64,000 nt of DNA from Pseudomonas sp. ACN8 (GCF_002303925.1 NZ_MRCS01000022.1:1-64000); one strand, 5' to 3'. Positions 1-11,838 are shown, numbered from the stretch's first letter. Numbers and translations: made by a program. Notes: a model not told the origin generated them from the letters alone.

Positions 1-179
1 TTCTGCACAATGCAGCGATGTCGGCTAGCCGTACGAAAGCCTGGAAAGGGTATTACGAAGAACAAAGAACTCGGGGGTTCAGCACCACTCAGGCGCTAGT
101 GATGCTGGCTCGCAAGCTTGCTCGGGTGGTATTCGCCTTGCTGAAAGGGCAAAGCGAATATCAGCCAAAAGCCAGTTGA
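1..179 (+). CDS. IS110-family transposase, C-terminal end (partial)
   Basis: An open frame enters from the left edge (first full codon at 3) and stops with TGA at 177-179. It encodes about 58 residues. The peptide contains AAMSASRTKAWKGYYEE and then QALVMLARKLARVVFALLKG. This matches the usual end of IS110-type transposases (Transposase_20 domain), where a small-residue helix with a conserved R is followed by a 'K-x-AL-x-A-x-RKL' helix. The catalytic N-terminal domain lies outside the window, so integrity cannot be judged. No terminal inverted repeat is seen after the stop, which is normal for IS110. It has no functional link to the sucCD genes that follow. Confidence 0.72.
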   Translation, partial: LHNAAMSASRTKAWKGYYEEQRTRGFSTTQALVMLARKLARVVFALLKGQSEYQPKAS

Positions 180-226
180 GGACTTTCCCTCAACCATAGA
201 ATCTCCCACAGTTGACCGCGTTCCAA

Positions 227-250
227 TGTGGGAGCGAGCCTGCTCGCGAT
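227..250 (+). repeat. single REP, GTGGGAG variant
   Basis: One REP copy on the plus strand beginning GTGGGAGCGAGCCTGCTCG. No inverted partner copy is found within 100 bp, so this is a solitary REP rather than a REPIN. Confidence 0.85.
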
Positions 251-284
251 GGCGTCCGCACGGTCAACACAAATGCCGGAAACG

Positions 285-312
285 ACAAAGGCCACCCGAA
301 GGTGGCCTTTGT
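285..312 (-). terminator. Terminator after sucD
   Basis: A perfect 12-bp inverted repeat (ACAAAGGCCACC / GGTGGCCTTTGT) with a CGAA tetraloop lies 29 bp beyond the sucD stop. On the minus strand the 3' arm ends in a short T-rich stretch. It is the likely end of the sdh-suc transcripts. Confidence 0.8.
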
Positions 313-340
313 TTGGTGAAGCGTCAGCCAAGCGCGAGGC

Positions 341-1222
341 TTACTTGACAGCCCAACCAGTCAGCTCGGCCAGGGCCTTGCCGATGTCTGCCAGCGAACG
401 CACGGTTTTAACGCCTGCGTCTTGCAGAGCAGCGAATTTCTCGTCTGCAGTACCTTTGCCGCCAGAGATGATTGCGCCAGCATGGCCCATGCGCTTGCCC
501 GGAGGAGCAGTCACACCAGCGATGTAGGAAACAACCGGCTTGGTCACGTGTGCCTTGATGTAGGCAGCCGCTTCTTCTTCAGCCGAACCGCCGATCTCAC
601 CGATCATTACGATCGCTTCGGTCTTCGGGTCTTCCTGGAACAGCTTCAGGATGTCGATGAAGTTCGAACCCGGGATCGGGTCACCACCGATGCCGACGCA
701 AGTCGACTGACCGAAACCGGCGTCAGTAGTCTGCTTCACAGCTTCGTAGGTCAGGGTGCCGGAACGGGAAACGATACCGACCTTGCCTGGCAAGTGAATG
801 TGACCTGGCATGATGCCGATCTTGCATTCGCCTGGGGTGATCACGCCTGGGCAGTTAGGGCCGATCAGGACTACGCCCAGCTCGTCGCACTTAACTTTAG
901 CGTCCAGCATGTCCAGGGTAGGAATGCCTTCGGTGATGCACACGATCAGCTTGATGCCGCCGAAGGCAGCTTCCAGGATCGAGTCTTTGCAGAAAGGAGC
1001 CGGAACGTAGATCACGCTGGCGGTGGCGCCAGTGGCAGCTACAGCGTCTTTCACGGTGTTGAACACTGGCAGGCCCAGGTGCTCGGTGCCGCCTTTGCCT
1101 GGAGTTACACCACCCACCATCTTGGTGCCGTACTCGATGGCTTGCTGGGTGTGGAAACTACCTTGCGAACCGGTAATGCCCTGGCAGATAACTTTGGTGT
1201 CTTTATTGATCAGGACGCTCAT
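341..1222 (-). CDS. sucD: Succinyl-CoA synthetase alpha subunit
   Basis: The 293-aa alpha subunit of succinate-CoA ligase makes ATP or GTP from succinyl-CoA in the TCA cycle. The N-terminal CoA-binding Rossmann domain shows [10 protein letters not shown] near residue 15 and GGVTPGKGG near residue 38. The active-site phosphohistidine is in [12 protein letters not shown] near residue 247. Length is standard for the family. The ATG overlaps the stop of sucC by one base, so the two subunits are translationally coupled. A strong hairpin follows the stop. Confidence 0.98.
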   Translation of the reverse strand: MSVLINKDTKVICQGITGSQGSFHTQQAIEYGTKMVGGVTPGKGGTEHLGLPVFNTVKDAVAATGATASVIYVPAPFCKDSILEAAFGGIKLIVCITEGIPTLDMLDAKVKCDELGVVLIGPNCPGVITPGECKIGIMPGHIHLPGKVGIVSRSGTLTYEAVKQTTDAGFGQSTCVGIGGDPIPGSNFIDILKLFQEDPKTEAIVMIGEIGGSAEEEAAAYIKAHVTKPVVSYIAGVTAPPGKRMGHAGAIISGGKGTADEKFAALQDAGVKTVRSLADIGKALAELTGWAVK

Positions 1223-2388
1223 TATTTGCCCTCCGCAGCTTTGACAACTTGTTGAGCAGCGTCGGTCAGGCTGGTAGCAGCGATGATGTTCAAACCGCTT
1301 TCTGCCAGTACTTTAGCGCCCAGCTCAGCGTTGTTGCCTTCAAGGCGAACAACAACCGGGATTTTCACGCCGACTTCTTTCACCGCGCCGATGATGCCTT
1401 CGGCAATCATGTCGCAACGAACGATGCCGCCGAAGATGTTGACCAATACTGCAGCGACGTTAGTGTCGGACAGGATGATCTTGAACGCTTCGGTAACGCG
1501 TTCCTTGGTAGCACCGCCGCCCACGTCGAGGAAGTTGGCTGGCTTGCCGCCATGCAGGTTGACGATGTCCATGGTACCCATGGCCAGGCCGGCACCGTTG
1601 ACCATGCAACCGATGTTGCCTTCCAGCGCTACGTAGTTCAGTTCGAACTTGGCAGCGTGCGCTTCGCGCGGATCGTCCTGCGACGGATCGTGGAAAGTCT
1701 TCAGCTTAGGCTGACGGTACATGGCGTTGGCGTCGATGTTGATCTTGGCATCGAGGCAGTGCAGATCGCCGTCAGCCTTGATCACCAGCGGGTTCACTTC
1801 CAGCAGGGCCAGGTCGTGATCCTTGAACAGTTTGGCCAGACCTACGAAGATCTTGGCGAACTGGGCAACTTGCTTGCCTTCCAGACCCAACTGGAATGCC
1901 AGCTCGCGACCCTGGAATGGCTGAGCGCCAACCAGTGGATCGATAGTGGCCTTCAGAATTTTTTCTGGAGTGTCGTGAGCGATTTTCTCGATGTCCACGC
2001 CACCTTCGGTGGAAGCCATGAACACGATACGACGGCTCGAACGGTCCACGACAGCGCCCAGGTACAGCTCTTTAGCGATATCAGTGCACGATTCAACCAG
2101 GATCTTGGTGACTGGCTGGCCATTGGCGTCAGTCTGGTAAGTCACCAGACGCTTGCCCAGCCACTGCTGTGCGAATGCCTTGGCGTCTTCTTTGCTGCGA
2201 ACCAGCTTTACGCCGCCCGCTTTACCGCGACCACCGGCGTGGACCTGGGCTTTGACAACCCACTCGCTGCCGCCGATTTTGTCGCAAGCTTCTGCTGCTG
2301 CTTCCGGGGTGTCTACCGCGTAACCGGTGGAAACTGGCAGGCCGTATTCAGCGAACAGCTGCTTACCCTGATACTCGTGAAGATTCAT
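1222..2388 (-). CDS. sucC: Succinyl-CoA synthetase beta subunit
   Basis: The 388-aa ATP-grasp beta subunit pairs with SucD. I chose the ATG at 2388 because [18 protein letters not shown] is the conserved family N-terminus; the reading frame is open 48 bp further upstream but those codons have no family counterpart. Visible family blocks are the lysine-rich ATP-grasp segment ([15 protein letters not shown]), the [14 protein letters not shown] loop and the [15 protein letters not shown] end domain. It lies downstream of lpdG across a 338-bp gap that holds two hairpins, so it may have its own leader or promoter. Confidence 0.98.
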   Translation of the reverse strand: MNLHEYQGKQLFAEYGLPVSTGYAVDTPEAAAEACDKIGGSEWVVKAQVHAGGRGKAGGVKLVRSKEDAKAFAQQWLGKRLVTYQTDANGQPVTKILVESCTDIAKELYLGAVVDRSSRRIVFMASTEGGVDIEKIAHDTPEKILKATIDPLVGAQPFQGRELAFQLGLEGKQVAQFAKIFVGLAKLFKDHDLALLEVNPLVIKADGDLHCLDAKINIDANAMYRQPKLKTFHDPSQDDPREAHAAKFELNYVALEGNIGCMVNGAGLAMGTMDIVNLHGGKPANFLDVGGGATKERVTEAFKIILSDTNVAAVLVNIFGGIVRCDMIAEGIIGAVKEVGVKIPVVVRLEGNNAELGAKVLAESGLNIIAATSLTDAAQQVVKAAEGK

Positions 2389-2497
2389 GCTTATTACCGT
2401 CTTCGTTAGGTACTGCGCATTCGGTGCTGCACTCATTCAAGTGCCGCACCACCTGTGACTGCTGCTTGCATAGCCTTTCCGGATACCCGGTGCAGCT

Positions 2498-2541
2498 ATG
2501 CAAGACTGCGTCCAGCGGATATTCCGCGGTGAGTCTTGCAT
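2498..2541 (-). promoter_or_regulatory. Hairpin in the sucC leader
   Basis: A perfect 10-bp inverted repeat with a nested 5-bp stem lies 110-153 bp upstream of the sucC ATG. There is no T tract, so it looks more like a leader or processing structure than a terminator. Function is inferred only from position. Confidence 0.4.
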
Positions 2542-2628
2542 GCAAGGCTCACGACGGGCCAAACCGCCGTGGTTTCTTATTATCTCTTTCGGACATGTGA
2601 AAACTGCTGCGCTAGGAAACACTGCGTT

Positions 2629-2686
2629 AAAAACAGGTTCGAAATGCTCATTGACTGACGTCAACTCCGCTTCCTCACCTGTTTTT
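2629..2686 (-). terminator. Possible terminator or attenuator after lpdG
   Basis: AAAAACAGGT and ACCTGTTTTT form a 10-bp stem around a 38-nt loop containing TGACGTCA. On the minus strand the 3' arm ends in TTTTT, 41 bp after the lpdG stop. The large loop makes a simple rho-independent terminator uncertain. Confidence 0.45.
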
Positions 2687-2726
2687 GCCTTGTCTTTCCG
2701 TCGCTCGCTACGTTTTCACATAGCCC

Positions 2727-4261
<1,535 letters not shown>

Positions 4262-5482
4262 TCAGATATCCAGCAACAGACGAGCCGGATCTTCCAGCAG
4301 GTTCTTGATGGTCACCAGGAAGGTCACAGCTTCTTTGCCATCGATCAGACGGTGATCGTAGGACAGTGCCAGGTACATCATCGGACGGATAACGACCTGA
4401 CCGTTGATGGCCATAGGACGCTGGATGATGTTGTGCATGCCCAGGATGGCGGCTTGTGGCGGGTTGACGATCGGGGTCGACATCATCGAACCGAAAGTAC
4501 CACCGTTGGTGATGGTGAAAGTACCACCGGTCATTTCGTCCATCGACAGTTTGCCGTCGCGGGCTTTCTTGCCGAAGGTGGCGATGCCGCCTTCGATTTC
4601 AGCCAGGCTCATCAGTTCGGCGTTACGCAAAACCGGTACAACCAGGCCGCGATCACTGGAAACTGCAACGCCGACGTCAGCGTAGCCGTGGTAAACGATG
4701 TCACCGCCGTCGATCGACGCGTTGACAGCCGGGAAGCGTTTCAGCGCTTCGGTGGCCGCTTTCACGAAGAACGACATGAAGCCCAGGCGCACGCCGTTGT
4801 GGGACTTCTCGAACAGATCCTTGTACTTCGAACGCAGGGCCATGACTTCGGTCATGTCGACTTCGTTGAAAGTGGTCAGCATCGCCATGTTCGACTGAGC
4901 TTCAACCAGACGCTTGGCCACGGTGGCACGAACGCGGGTCATCGGTACACGCTTCTCGATGCGATCGCCGGCGGCGAACACAGGAGCAGCGGCAGCCGGA
5001 GCAGCAGCCTTGGCAGGCGCGGCAGCAGGAGCGGCTTTCTTGGCTTCGACAGCGGCAACCACGTCTTCCTTGGTTACACGACCATCTTTGCCGGTGCCCT
5101 TGACGGAAGCCAGGTTGATGCCGTTTTCTTCGGCCAGCTTGCGAGCAGCCGGAGCGGCGATGGCGTCTTCGTCAGCGCCGGCAGCTGGAGCGGCAGCGGC
5201 AGCGGCCGGAGCAGCAGCGGCAGCCGGAGCGGCAGCAGCAGCGCCGCCTTCAACGATGGAGCCCAGGACTTCGTCGGACAGAACGGTGTCGCCTTCGTTC
5301 TTGACGATAGCGCCCAGCACGCCGTCAGCGGTAGCCAGCACTTCCAGCACGACTTTGTCGGTTTCGATGTCGACGATCAGTTCGTCGCGCTTGACCGCGT
5401 CGCCCGGTTGTTTGTGCCAGGTGGCAACGGTGCCATCGGCAACCGATTCCGGGAAAGTGGGGGCTTTGATCTCGATAGCCAT
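4262..5482 (-). CDS. sucB: 2-oxoglutarate dehydrogenase E2 (dihydrolipoyl succinyltransferase)
   Basis: The 406-aa E2 core carries the lipoyl arm that transfers the succinyl group to CoA. The N-terminal lipoyl domain has the modified lysine in [12 protein letters not shown] near residue 43. It is followed by an Ala/Pro-rich linker (about 80-105), a peripheral subunit-binding domain ([20 protein letters not shown]), a second Ala/Pro linker, and the catalytic domain ending in [17 protein letters not shown] with the active-site His and Asp. It starts 42 bp after sucA. Confidence 0.98.
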   Translation of the reverse strand: MAIEIKAPTFPESVADGTVATWHKQPGDAVKRDELIVDIETDKVVLEVLATADGVLGAIVKNEGDTVLSDEVLGSIVEGGAAAAAPAAAAAPAAAAAAPAAGADEDAIAAPAARKLAEENGINLASVKGTGKDGRVTKEDVVAAVEAKKAAPAAAPAKAAAPAAAAPVFAAGDRIEKRVPMTRVRATVAKRLVEAQSNMAMLTTFNEVDMTEVMALRSKYKDLFEKSHNGVRLGFMSFFVKAATEALKRFPAVNASIDGGDIVYHGYADVGVAVSSDRGLVVPVLRNAELMSLAEIEGGIATFGKKARDGKLSMDEMTGGTFTITNGGTFGSMMSTPIVNPPQAAILGMHNIIQRPMAINGQVVIRPMMYLALSYDHRLIDGKEAVTFLVTIKNLLEDPARLLLDI

Positions 5483-5524
5483 TGTCTGTGGTTCCTTAAA
5501 TTCGGTTTCAGGTGCGCGAAGGCG

Positions 5525-8356
5525 TTAAACAGTAAAGGCGTCTTGCAGCAGTTTTTCCTGCTGTTCGGCGTGCATCGATGCGTAACCGCATGCTGGTGCA
5601 GCAGAAGCCTCACGGCCCGCGTACTCGAGTACGAGAGACTTGTTGAGGTTGCTGATGCTGCGACGCATGTGGTGTTGGCTGCAGTACCATGCACCCTGGT
5701 TCATCGGCTCTTCCTGACACCAGACGGCAGCTTTGACGTTGGTGTAAGGCGCCAGGACTTCCTTCAAGTCGTCCTCAGGGAATGGGTACAGCTGCTCGAT
5801 ACGCACGACAGCGATGTCGTCACGACCTTCGGCACGGCGTTTTTCCAGCAGGTCGTAGTAGACCTTGCCGCTACACAGAACAACGCGCTCGACCTTTTTC
5901 GGGTCTTGGGCATCGATTTCCGGGATGACGGTCTGGAACGAACCTTCGGCCAGATCTTCCAGCGTCGAGATGGCCAGCTTGTGGCGCAGCAGCGACTTTG
6001 GAGTCAGAACGATCAACGGCTTGCGCAGCGGGCGAATCACCTGACGACGCAGCAAATGATAGATCTGTGCCGGCGTAGTCGGCACGGCTACCTGAATGTT
6101 GTGCTCGGCGCACAGCTGCAGGTAACGCTCCAGACGCGCCGAGGAGTGCTCCGGCCCCTGACCTTCGTAACCGTGCGGCAGCAACATGGTCAGACCGCAC
6201 AGACGGCCCCACTTGTGCTCGCCACTGGTGATGAACTGGTCGATAACCACCTGGGCACCGTTGGCGAAGTCGCCGAACTGGGCTTCCCAGATCACCAGCG
6301 CATCAGGCGTGGTGGTCGAGTAACCGTATTCGAACGCCAGTACGGCTTCTTCGGACAGGAACGAATCGTACAGGTCGAAACGTGGCTGGCCGTTGTACAG
6401 GTTCTGCAGCGGGATGTAGGTGCCCGCGTCTTTCTGGTTGTGCAAGACAGCATGACGGTGCGAGAACGTACCGCGGCCGATGTCCTGGCCGGTCATGCGG
6501 ATCGGGTGACCTTCGAACGCCAGGGTCGCGTACGCCATGGTTTCGGCGTAGCCCCAGTTGATCGGCAGGCCGCCGGCTTGCATCTTCTGACGGTCTTCGT
6601 AGATCTTCGCGACCTGGCGCTGAACCACGAAGCCTTCCGGAATTTCCAGCAGCTTGGCGGACAGTTCCTGCAAGGTCTTGAGGTCGAAGCGAGTGTCGTG
6701 ACGCGCGGTCCAGGCGTGGCCCAGATACGGACGCCAATCCACGAACAACTCTTTGTTCGGCTCTTTGACCAGGCTCTTCACCACGTGCAGACCGTTGTCC
6801 AGTGCGTTGCGGTATTCGTCGACTTTCGCCTGAACACGCTCTGCGTCCAGCACACCGCCCTGGGTCAGACGATCGGCATACAGCTCACGGGTGGTGCGCT
6901 GTTTGGTGATCTGCTGATACATGATCGGCTGGGTGCCGCTTGGCTCGTCGGCCTCGTTGTGGCCGCGACGACGGTAGCAGACCAGGTCGATCACCACGTC
7001 ACGCTTGAACTGCATGCGGTAGTCGATGGCCAGCTGGGTCACGAACAATACGGCTTCCGGATCATCGCCATTCACATGAAGGATCGGCGCCTGGATCATT
7101 TTCGCAACGTCGGTCGCGTACTCGGTGGAACGCGAGTCCAGCGGGTTGCTGATGGTGAACCCGACCTGGTTGTTGATCACGATGTGCACGGTACCGCCGG
7201 TCTTGAAACCGCGGGTCTGCGACATCTGGAAGGTTTCCATGACCACGCCCTGACCTGCGAACGCAGCGTCACCGTGGATGGAGATCGGCAGAACCTTCTC
7301 GCCGGTCGGATCGTTACGACGGTCCTGACGGGCGCGAACCGAACCCTCGACCACCGGGGAAACGATTTCCAGGTGGGACGGGTTGAACGCCATGGCCAGG
7401 TGAACTTCACCGCCGGTGGTCATCACGTTGGACGAGAAGCCCTGGTGGTATTTAACGTCACCGGAACCCAGCTCGACCTTCTTCTTGCCTTCGAACTCGT
7501 CGAACAACTCGCGCGGGTTCTTGCCGAAGGTGTTGACCAGCACGTTCAGACGGCCACGGTGGGCCATGCCGATGACGATTTCCTTGGTGCCGTAGGAACC
7601 GGAACGCTGGATCAGCTCGTCGAGCATCGGAATCAGACTTTCGCCGCCTTCCAGACCGAAACGCTTGGTACCCGGGTATTTGGTGCCCAGGTATTTTTCC
7701 AGGCCTTCGCCGGCGGTCACGCGCTCAAGCAGGTGGCTCTTGATGTCGGCGGAGTACGTCGGACGACCGCGCACGCTTTCCAGACGCTGCTGGAACCACT
7801 GGCGCTGCTCGGAATCGGTGATGTGCGTGAATTCAGCGCCGATGGTGCGGCAATATGTCTGCTGCAACGCTTCGTGAATTTCGCGTAGGCTCGCTTCCTC
7901 TTTGCCGATGAACAGGTCGCCGGCACGGAAGGTCGTATCAAGATCGGCATTGGTCAAGCCGTAATGATTGATCGACAGGTCTGCAGGTGCAGGACGCTGC
8001 CACAGCCCCAGCGGGTCAAGCTGGGCTGCCTGGTGGCCACGCATACGGTAGGCCTGGATCAATCGCAGCACTTCAACTTGCTTCTTCTCGTGCTCACTGC
8101 TCACGCTGCCGGCGGAAACCGGTTGGGCGCGGCGCTGGTTCTTTGCCAGCAAGACGAAATGATCGCGAATTGTGGAGTGCGAAACATCGGTGGCAGAGTT
8201 GCCGTCAGCAGGCAACTTCTGGAAGTAGGTGCGCCACTCTTCTGGCACAGCGTTAGGGTCGTGCAGGTAGAGCTCGTAAAGCTCTTCCACATAGGCAGCG
8301 TTACTACCGGATAGGTAGGCACTGTTCCACATGCGCTGCATCACGCTTTCTTGCAT
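5525..8356 (-). CDS. sucA: 2-oxoglutarate dehydrogenase E1
   Basis: The 943-aa thiamine-diphosphate decarboxylase is the rate-setting E1 of the 2-oxoglutarate dehydrogenase complex. The N-terminus has the E2-binding segment typical of proteobacterial E1o (YVEELYELYLHDPNAVPEEW). The ThDP/Mg site is in HGDAAFAGQG through VINNQVGFT in the middle of the protein, and the C-terminal transketolase-like domain includes the SSARLERYLQ region. Length equals the usual Pseudomonas protein. It follows sdhB after 253 bp on the same strand. Confidence 0.98.
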   Translation of the reverse strand: MQESVMQRMWNSAYLSGSNAAYVEELYELYLHDPNAVPEEWRTYFQKLPADGNSATDVSHSTIRDHFVLLAKNQRRAQPVSAGSVSSEHEKKQVEVLRLIQAYRMRGHQAAQLDPLGLWQRPAPADLSINHYGLTNADLDTTFRAGDLFIGKEEASLREIHEALQQTYCRTIGAEFTHITDSEQRQWFQQRLESVRGRPTYSADIKSHLLERVTAGEGLEKYLGTKYPGTKRFGLEGGESLIPMLDELIQRSGSYGTKEIVIGMAHRGRLNVLVNTFGKNPRELFDEFEGKKKVELGSGDVKYHQGFSSNVMTTGGEVHLAMAFNPSHLEIVSPVVEGSVRARQDRRNDPTGEKVLPISIHGDAAFAGQGVVMETFQMSQTRGFKTGGTVHIVINNQVGFTISNPLDSRSTEYATDVAKMIQAPILHVNGDDPEAVLFVTQLAIDYRMQFKRDVVIDLVCYRRRGHNEADEPSGTQPIMYQQITKQRTTRELYADRLTQGGVLDAERVQAKVDEYRNALDNGLHVVKSLVKEPNKELFVDWRPYLGHAWTARHDTRFDLKTLQELSAKLLEIPEGFVVQRQVAKIYEDRQKMQAGGLPINWGYAETMAYATLAFEGHPIRMTGQDIGRGTFSHRHAVLHNQKDAGTYIPLQNLYNGQPRFDLYDSFLSEEAVLAFEYGYSTTTPDALVIWEAQFGDFANGAQVVIDQFITSGEHKWGRLCGLTMLLPHGYEGQGPEHSSARLERYLQLCAEHNIQVAVPTTPAQIYHLLRRQVIRPLRKPLIVLTPKSLLRHKLAISTLEDLAEGSFQTVIPEIDAQDPKKVERVVLCSGKVYYDLLEKRRAEGRDDIAVVRIEQLYPFPEDDLKEVLAPYTNVKAAVWCQEEPMNQGAWYCSQHHMRRSISNLNKSLVLEYAGREASAAPACGYASMHAEQQEKLLQDAFTV

Positions 8357-8546
8357 GCTTGGTCACCCTCGGTTAGGGGAACACCATCGGTGTCGACACC
8401 GAGCAAACTTGCAGAAGTCCGAATGCAGCGACCAAAACAAGCCACTAGGATCACACTGATAGTCCGGGTACCAGCCCGGATGCCCCTGCTTGTCTCATTT
8501 CTTCAAAATAAGAGCCGCAGCCTTTTAAGCTGCTGCTCAGGTTAAA

Positions 8547-8578
8547 GCTACGGCGCCGGTTGAAGCCTGCGCCGTAGC
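8547..8578 (-). terminator. Hairpin between sdhB and sucA
   Basis: A perfect 10-bp inverted repeat GCTACGGCGC / GCGCCGTAGC with a 12-nt loop lies 31 bp past the sdhB stop. Only a short TTTAA follows on the minus strand. It may cause partial termination or processing between the sdh and suc messages. The rest of the 8357-8609 gap shows no gene. Confidence 0.55.
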
Positions 8579-8609
8579 GTCTACGGGTACAGCGGGTACA
8601 GCAGCTGAA

Positions 8610-9314
8610 TCACACGCCGCTTGAGAGCAACATGTTACGGATGTGACCGATGGCCTTAGTCGGGTTCAGGCCTTTCGGACATACGCTGACGCAGTTCATG
8701 ATCCCGCGGCAGCGGAATACGCTGAACGGGTCATCCAGCGAAGCCAGACGCTCGGACGTCTTGGTATCACGGCTGTCTGCCAGGAAGCGGTACGCTTGCA
8801 GCAGGGCAGCCGGACCCAGGAACTTGTCCGGGTTCCACCAGAAGGACGGGCAGGAAGTCGAGCAGCAAGCGCACAGGATGCACTCGTACAGACCGTCCAG
8901 CTTTTCACGCTCTTCAGGGGACTGCAGACGCTCGATGGCCGGAGCCGGCGTGTCGTTCTGCAGGTATGGCTTAACCTTTTCGTATTGCTTGTAGAAGATG
9001 CTCATATCGACGACCAGGTCACGGATAACCGGCAAACCTGGCAGAGGACGAACGATCAACTTGTTACCTTTTACGACAGCAGACAGCGGCGTGACGCACG
9101 CCAGGCCGTTTTTGCCGTTGATGTTCATGCCGTCGGAACCGCAAACACCTTCACGGCAAGAGCGACGATAGGAGAAACCCTCGTCCTGCTCTTTGATCAG
9201 GGCCAGCACGTCCAGCACCATCAGGTCTTTACCACCGGTATCAACCTGGAATTCCTGCATGAACGGCGCGGCGTCCTGATCAGGGTTGTAACGATAAACG
9301 CTGACTTGCAACAT
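8610..9314 (-). CDS. sdhB: Succinate dehydrogenase iron-sulfur subunit
   Basis: The 234-aa subunit transfers electrons from SdhA to ubiquinone through three clusters. The [2Fe-2S] ligands are in CREGVCGSDGMNINGKNGLAC, abbreviated here as residues about 55-76. The [4Fe-4S] ligands are in CILCACCSTSCP near 147, and the [3Fe-4S] ligands are in CRGIMNCVSVCPKG near 204. I start at 9314 (MLQVSVYRYNP), which matches the family, rather than three codons earlier. It follows sdhA after 11 bp. Confidence 0.97.
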   Translation of the reverse strand: MLQVSVYRYNPDQDAAPFMQEFQVDTGGKDLMVLDVLALIKEQDEGFSYRRSCREGVCGSDGMNINGKNGLACVTPLSAVVKGNKLIVRPLPGLPVIRDLVVDMSIFYKQYEKVKPYLQNDTPAPAIERLQSPEEREKLDGLYECILCACCSTSCPSFWWNPDKFLGPAALLQAYRFLADSRDTKTSERLASLDDPFSVFRCRGIMNCVSVCPKGLNPTKAIGHIRNMLLSSGV

Positions 9315-9325
9315 GGCGGCCACCC

Positions 9326-11098
9326 TTAATAAGTCCGAATCTTAGGTTCAAAAGTCGGAACAGTCTTCGGCGAGAAGTTCACGGCACGCTTGGTCACGCG
9401 CTTGTCACCCGGGAAGTACAGGGTGTGGCACAGCCAGTTTTCGTCGTCACGGTCTTCGAAGTCTTCACGGGCGTGAGCACCACGGGACTCTTTACGTACT
9501 TCTGCAGCGATGGCGGTGGCTTCGGCCACTTCCAGCAGGTTCTGCAGTTCCAGCGCTTCGATACGCGCAGTGTTGAACGCCTGCGACTTATCGTTGATCT
9601 TCACGTTGGCGATGCGCTTGCGCAGGTCAGCCAGCTGGGCAATACCCTTCTGCATGTATTCGCCGGTACGGAATACACCGAAGTAGTTCTGCATGCAGTT
9701 TTGCAGCTCGCGACGCAGGGTAGCCACGTCTTCGCCTTCGGTACGCTCGTTCAGAGCGGACAGACGCGCCAGGGCAGCCTGGATGTCGGCGTCGGTGGCG
9801 TCGTCGTATTCGATACCGTCGGTCAGCGCCTTTTCCAGGTGCAGGCCGGCAGCGCGGCCGAATACCACCAGGTCGAGCAGCGAGTTGCCGCCCAGACGGT
9901 TGGCACCGTGAACCGATACGCAAGCCACTTCGCCTACTGCGAACAGGCCCGGGATGATGGCATCGACGCCATCAGCGTCCTGGGTGATCGCCTGACCGTG
10001 AATGTTGGTGGCAACGCCGCCCATCATATAGTGGCAGGTCGGAACAACCGGAACCGGAGCAACAACCGGGTCAACGTGTGCGAAAGTCTTGGACAGTTCG
10101 CAGATGCCTGGCAGACGGCTGTGCAGCACTTCCTCGCCCAAGTGGTCGAGTTTGAGCATCACGTGGTCGCCGTTCGGACCGCAACCGTTACCGGCGATGA
10201 TTTCCTTAACCATCGAACGGGCAACAACGTCACGACCGGCAAGGTCTTTGGCGTTCGGAGCATAACGCTCCATGAAACGCTCGCCGTGCTTGTTGATCAG
10301 GTATCCACCTTCACCACGGCAACCTTCTGTAACCAGTACACCGGCGCCGGCGATACCGGTCGGGTGGAACTGCCACATTTCGATGTCTTGCACCGGAACG
10401 CCGGCACGCAGCGCCATGCCAACGCCGTCACCGGTGTTGATCAGGGCGTTGGTGGTCGAAGCGTAGATACGACCTGCACCGCCGGTAGCCAGTACGGTGG
10501 CCTTCGCACGGATGTAGGTGGTTTCGCCGGTTTCGATGCAGATGGCGATCACGCCGACGAACTCGCCTTCGCCGTTCTTCACCAGATCGACAGCGTAGTA
10601 CTCGTTCAGGAACACGGTACCGGCTTTCAGGTTGCCCTGATAAAGGGTGTGCAGCAGTGCGTGACCGGTACGGTCGGACGCAGCGCAAGTACGCGCAGCC
10701 TGGCCGCCTTTACCGTAGTCCTTGGACTGACCGCCGAATGGACGCTGGTAGATACGACCTTGCTCGGTACGCGAGAATGGCATCCCCATGTGGTCCAGCT
10801 CGTAAACGGCAGCCGGGCCTTCCTGACACATGTATTCGATAGCGTCCTGGTCACCGATGTAGTCGGAACCCTTGACGGTATCGTACATGTGCCAGCGCCA
10901 GTCATCGTTCGGGTCAGCGGACGCGATCGCGCAGGTGATGCCGCCCTGGGCGGACACAGTGTGCGAACGGGTCGGGAAAACCTTGGTGATCACGGCAGTC
11001 TTGTGACCGCCCTGTGCCAGTTGCAGCGCTGCGCGCATGCCGGCACCGCCACCACCAATAATGATGGCGTCGAAAGAAATCGTTGGAATGTTAGCCAT
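9326..11098 (-). CDS. sdhA: Succinate dehydrogenase flavoprotein subunit
   Basis: The 590-aa catalytic subunit oxidises succinate to fumarate. The FAD Rossmann motif [17 protein letters not shown] is near residue 16. The covalent flavinylation histidine is in [11 protein letters not shown] near residue 47. Active-site blocks [21 protein letters not shown] and [11 protein letters not shown] are present. The C-terminal segment contains [18 protein letters not shown]. It is three bases downstream of sdhD. Confidence 0.98.
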   Translation of the reverse strand: MANIPTISFDAIIIGGGGAGMRAALQLAQGGHKTAVITKVFPTRSHTVSAQGGITCAIASADPNDDWRWHMYDTVKGSDYIGDQDAIEYMCQEGPAAVYELDHMGMPFSRTEQGRIYQRPFGGQSKDYGKGGQAARTCAASDRTGHALLHTLYQGNLKAGTVFLNEYYAVDLVKNGEGEFVGVIAICIETGETTYIRAKATVLATGGAGRIYASTTNALINTGDGVGMALRAGVPVQDIEMWQFHPTGIAGAGVLVTEGCRGEGGYLINKHGERFMERYAPNAKDLAGRDVVARSMVKEIIAGNGCGPNGDHVMLKLDHLGEEVLHSRLPGICELSKTFAHVDPVVAPVPVVPTCHYMMGGVATNIHGQAITQDADGVDAIIPGLFAVGEVACVSVHGANRLGGNSLLDLVVFGRAAGLHLEKALTDGIEYDDATDADIQAALARLSALNERTEGEDVATLRRELQNCMQNYFGVFRTGEYMQKGIAQLADLRKRIANVKINDKSQAFNTARIEALELQNLLEVAEATAIAAEVRKESRGAHAREDFEDRDDENWLCHTLYFPGDKRVTKRAVNFSPKTVPTFEPKIRTY

Positions 11099-11101
11099 GA
11101 C

Positions 11102-11470
11102 TCAGATACCCCAGAGAATCTGCACGCCCCAGACGAAGTAAGCGAACATCGCAACGCCGCATACTGCCTGGAAAAGGAAACGTATAGCCGTTGCGGACTT
11201 GCCGAACGCCATTGGCGTCAGGTAGTCGGTCGCGATGGTCCACATGCCGACCCAGGCGTGAGCGCCGAGGGCAACGAGGGCCAGGAGGCTGAAGATACGC
11301 ATTCCGTTGTGGGCGAACAGTTCATGCCACTGGGCGTAGTCGAGGCCAGGGTTGGCCACGATGTATCCGATCAGGAAGATGAAGTAAGCCGCGAGAACGA
11401 CCGCAGACACACGTTGCGCCATCCAGTCATAGAGGCCCGAACGCGACAGGTTCGTGACGTTAGTTACCAT
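11102..11470 (-). CDS. sdhD: Succinate dehydrogenase membrane anchor SdhD
   Basis: A 122-aa inner-membrane anchor with three hydrophobic helices that binds haem b and quinone with SdhC. The start MVTNVTNLSRSGLYDWMAQR (11470) is the family start and overlaps the end of sdhC by 7 bp. The conserved helix I motif SGLYDWMAQRVSAVVLA and the HAWVGMWTIATDY segment, with the haem-ligand histidine region, are visible. Confidence 0.95.
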   Translation of the reverse strand: MVTNVTNLSRSGLYDWMAQRVSAVVLAAYFIFLIGYIVANPGLDYAQWHELFAHNGMRIFSLLALVALGAHAWVGMWTIATDYLTPMAFGKSATAIRFLFQAVCGVAMFAYFVWGVQILWGI

Positions 11471-11838
11471 ATCCAAACTCCTGCCAGAACGATTACCACC
11501 ACGGAAACGGCGATAACGATTTTCGAGCCCAGCTTGCCGCCTTCCAGCGTCTCACCGATGCCCATGTCCATGATCAAATGGCGCACACCGGCTACCAGGT
11601 GATAAAGCAGAGCGGACAGGATGCCCCATGTCACTAGCTTGGCTAGCGGACTGGTCAGACACGCTTTCACCTGACCGAAGCCTTCCTCGGAACTCAGCGA
11701 CTTGTCCAATGCATAAAGCATGATGGCAAGGCACACGAAGAGGATGACACCGGAAATTCGGTGAAGGATGGACGTGTAAGCAGTGACTGGGAGTTTGATG
11801 GTCCTTAGGTCTAGGTTTACAGGTCGTTGGCTTTTCAC
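11464..11838 (-). CDS. sdhC: Succinate dehydrogenase cytochrome b556 subunit SdhC
   Basis: A 124-aa three-helix anchor beginning MKSQRPVNLDLRTIKLPVTA from a GTG at 11838. An upstream in-frame TTG at 11871 is possible but adds residues not expected in the family. The SILHRISGVILF quinone-site motif near residue 25 and LLYHLVAGVRHLIMD, with the haem ligand His, are present. It is the first gene of the sdhCDAB operon. Confidence 0.94.
   Translation of the reverse strand: MKSQRPVNLDLRTIKLPVTAYTSILHRISGVILFVCLAIMLYALDKSLSSEEGFGQVKACLTSPLAKLVTWGILSALLYHLVAGVRHLIMDMGIGETLEGGKLGSKIVIAVSVVVIVLAGVWIW

Larger units (their letters stand above)
2389..2726. other. Structured intergenic region between lpdG and sucC
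   Basis: This 338-bp non-coding gap holds two strong inverted repeats. The first, at 2498-2541, has 10-bp arms ATGCAAGACT / AGTCTTGCAT with an inner GCGGA/TCCGC stem. The second, at 2629-2686, has arms AAAAACAGGT / ACCTGTTTTT enclosing the palindrome TGACGTCA at 2656-2663. The second ends in a T run in both directions, so it could terminate lpdG transcripts. No convincing promoter hexamer pair was seen, and short open frames here look spurious. Confidence 0.6.

Noticed and set aside
9425..11602. Plus-strand open frame of 725 codons
   Set aside because: Antisense to sdhA, sdhD and the end of sdhC; no family likeness.
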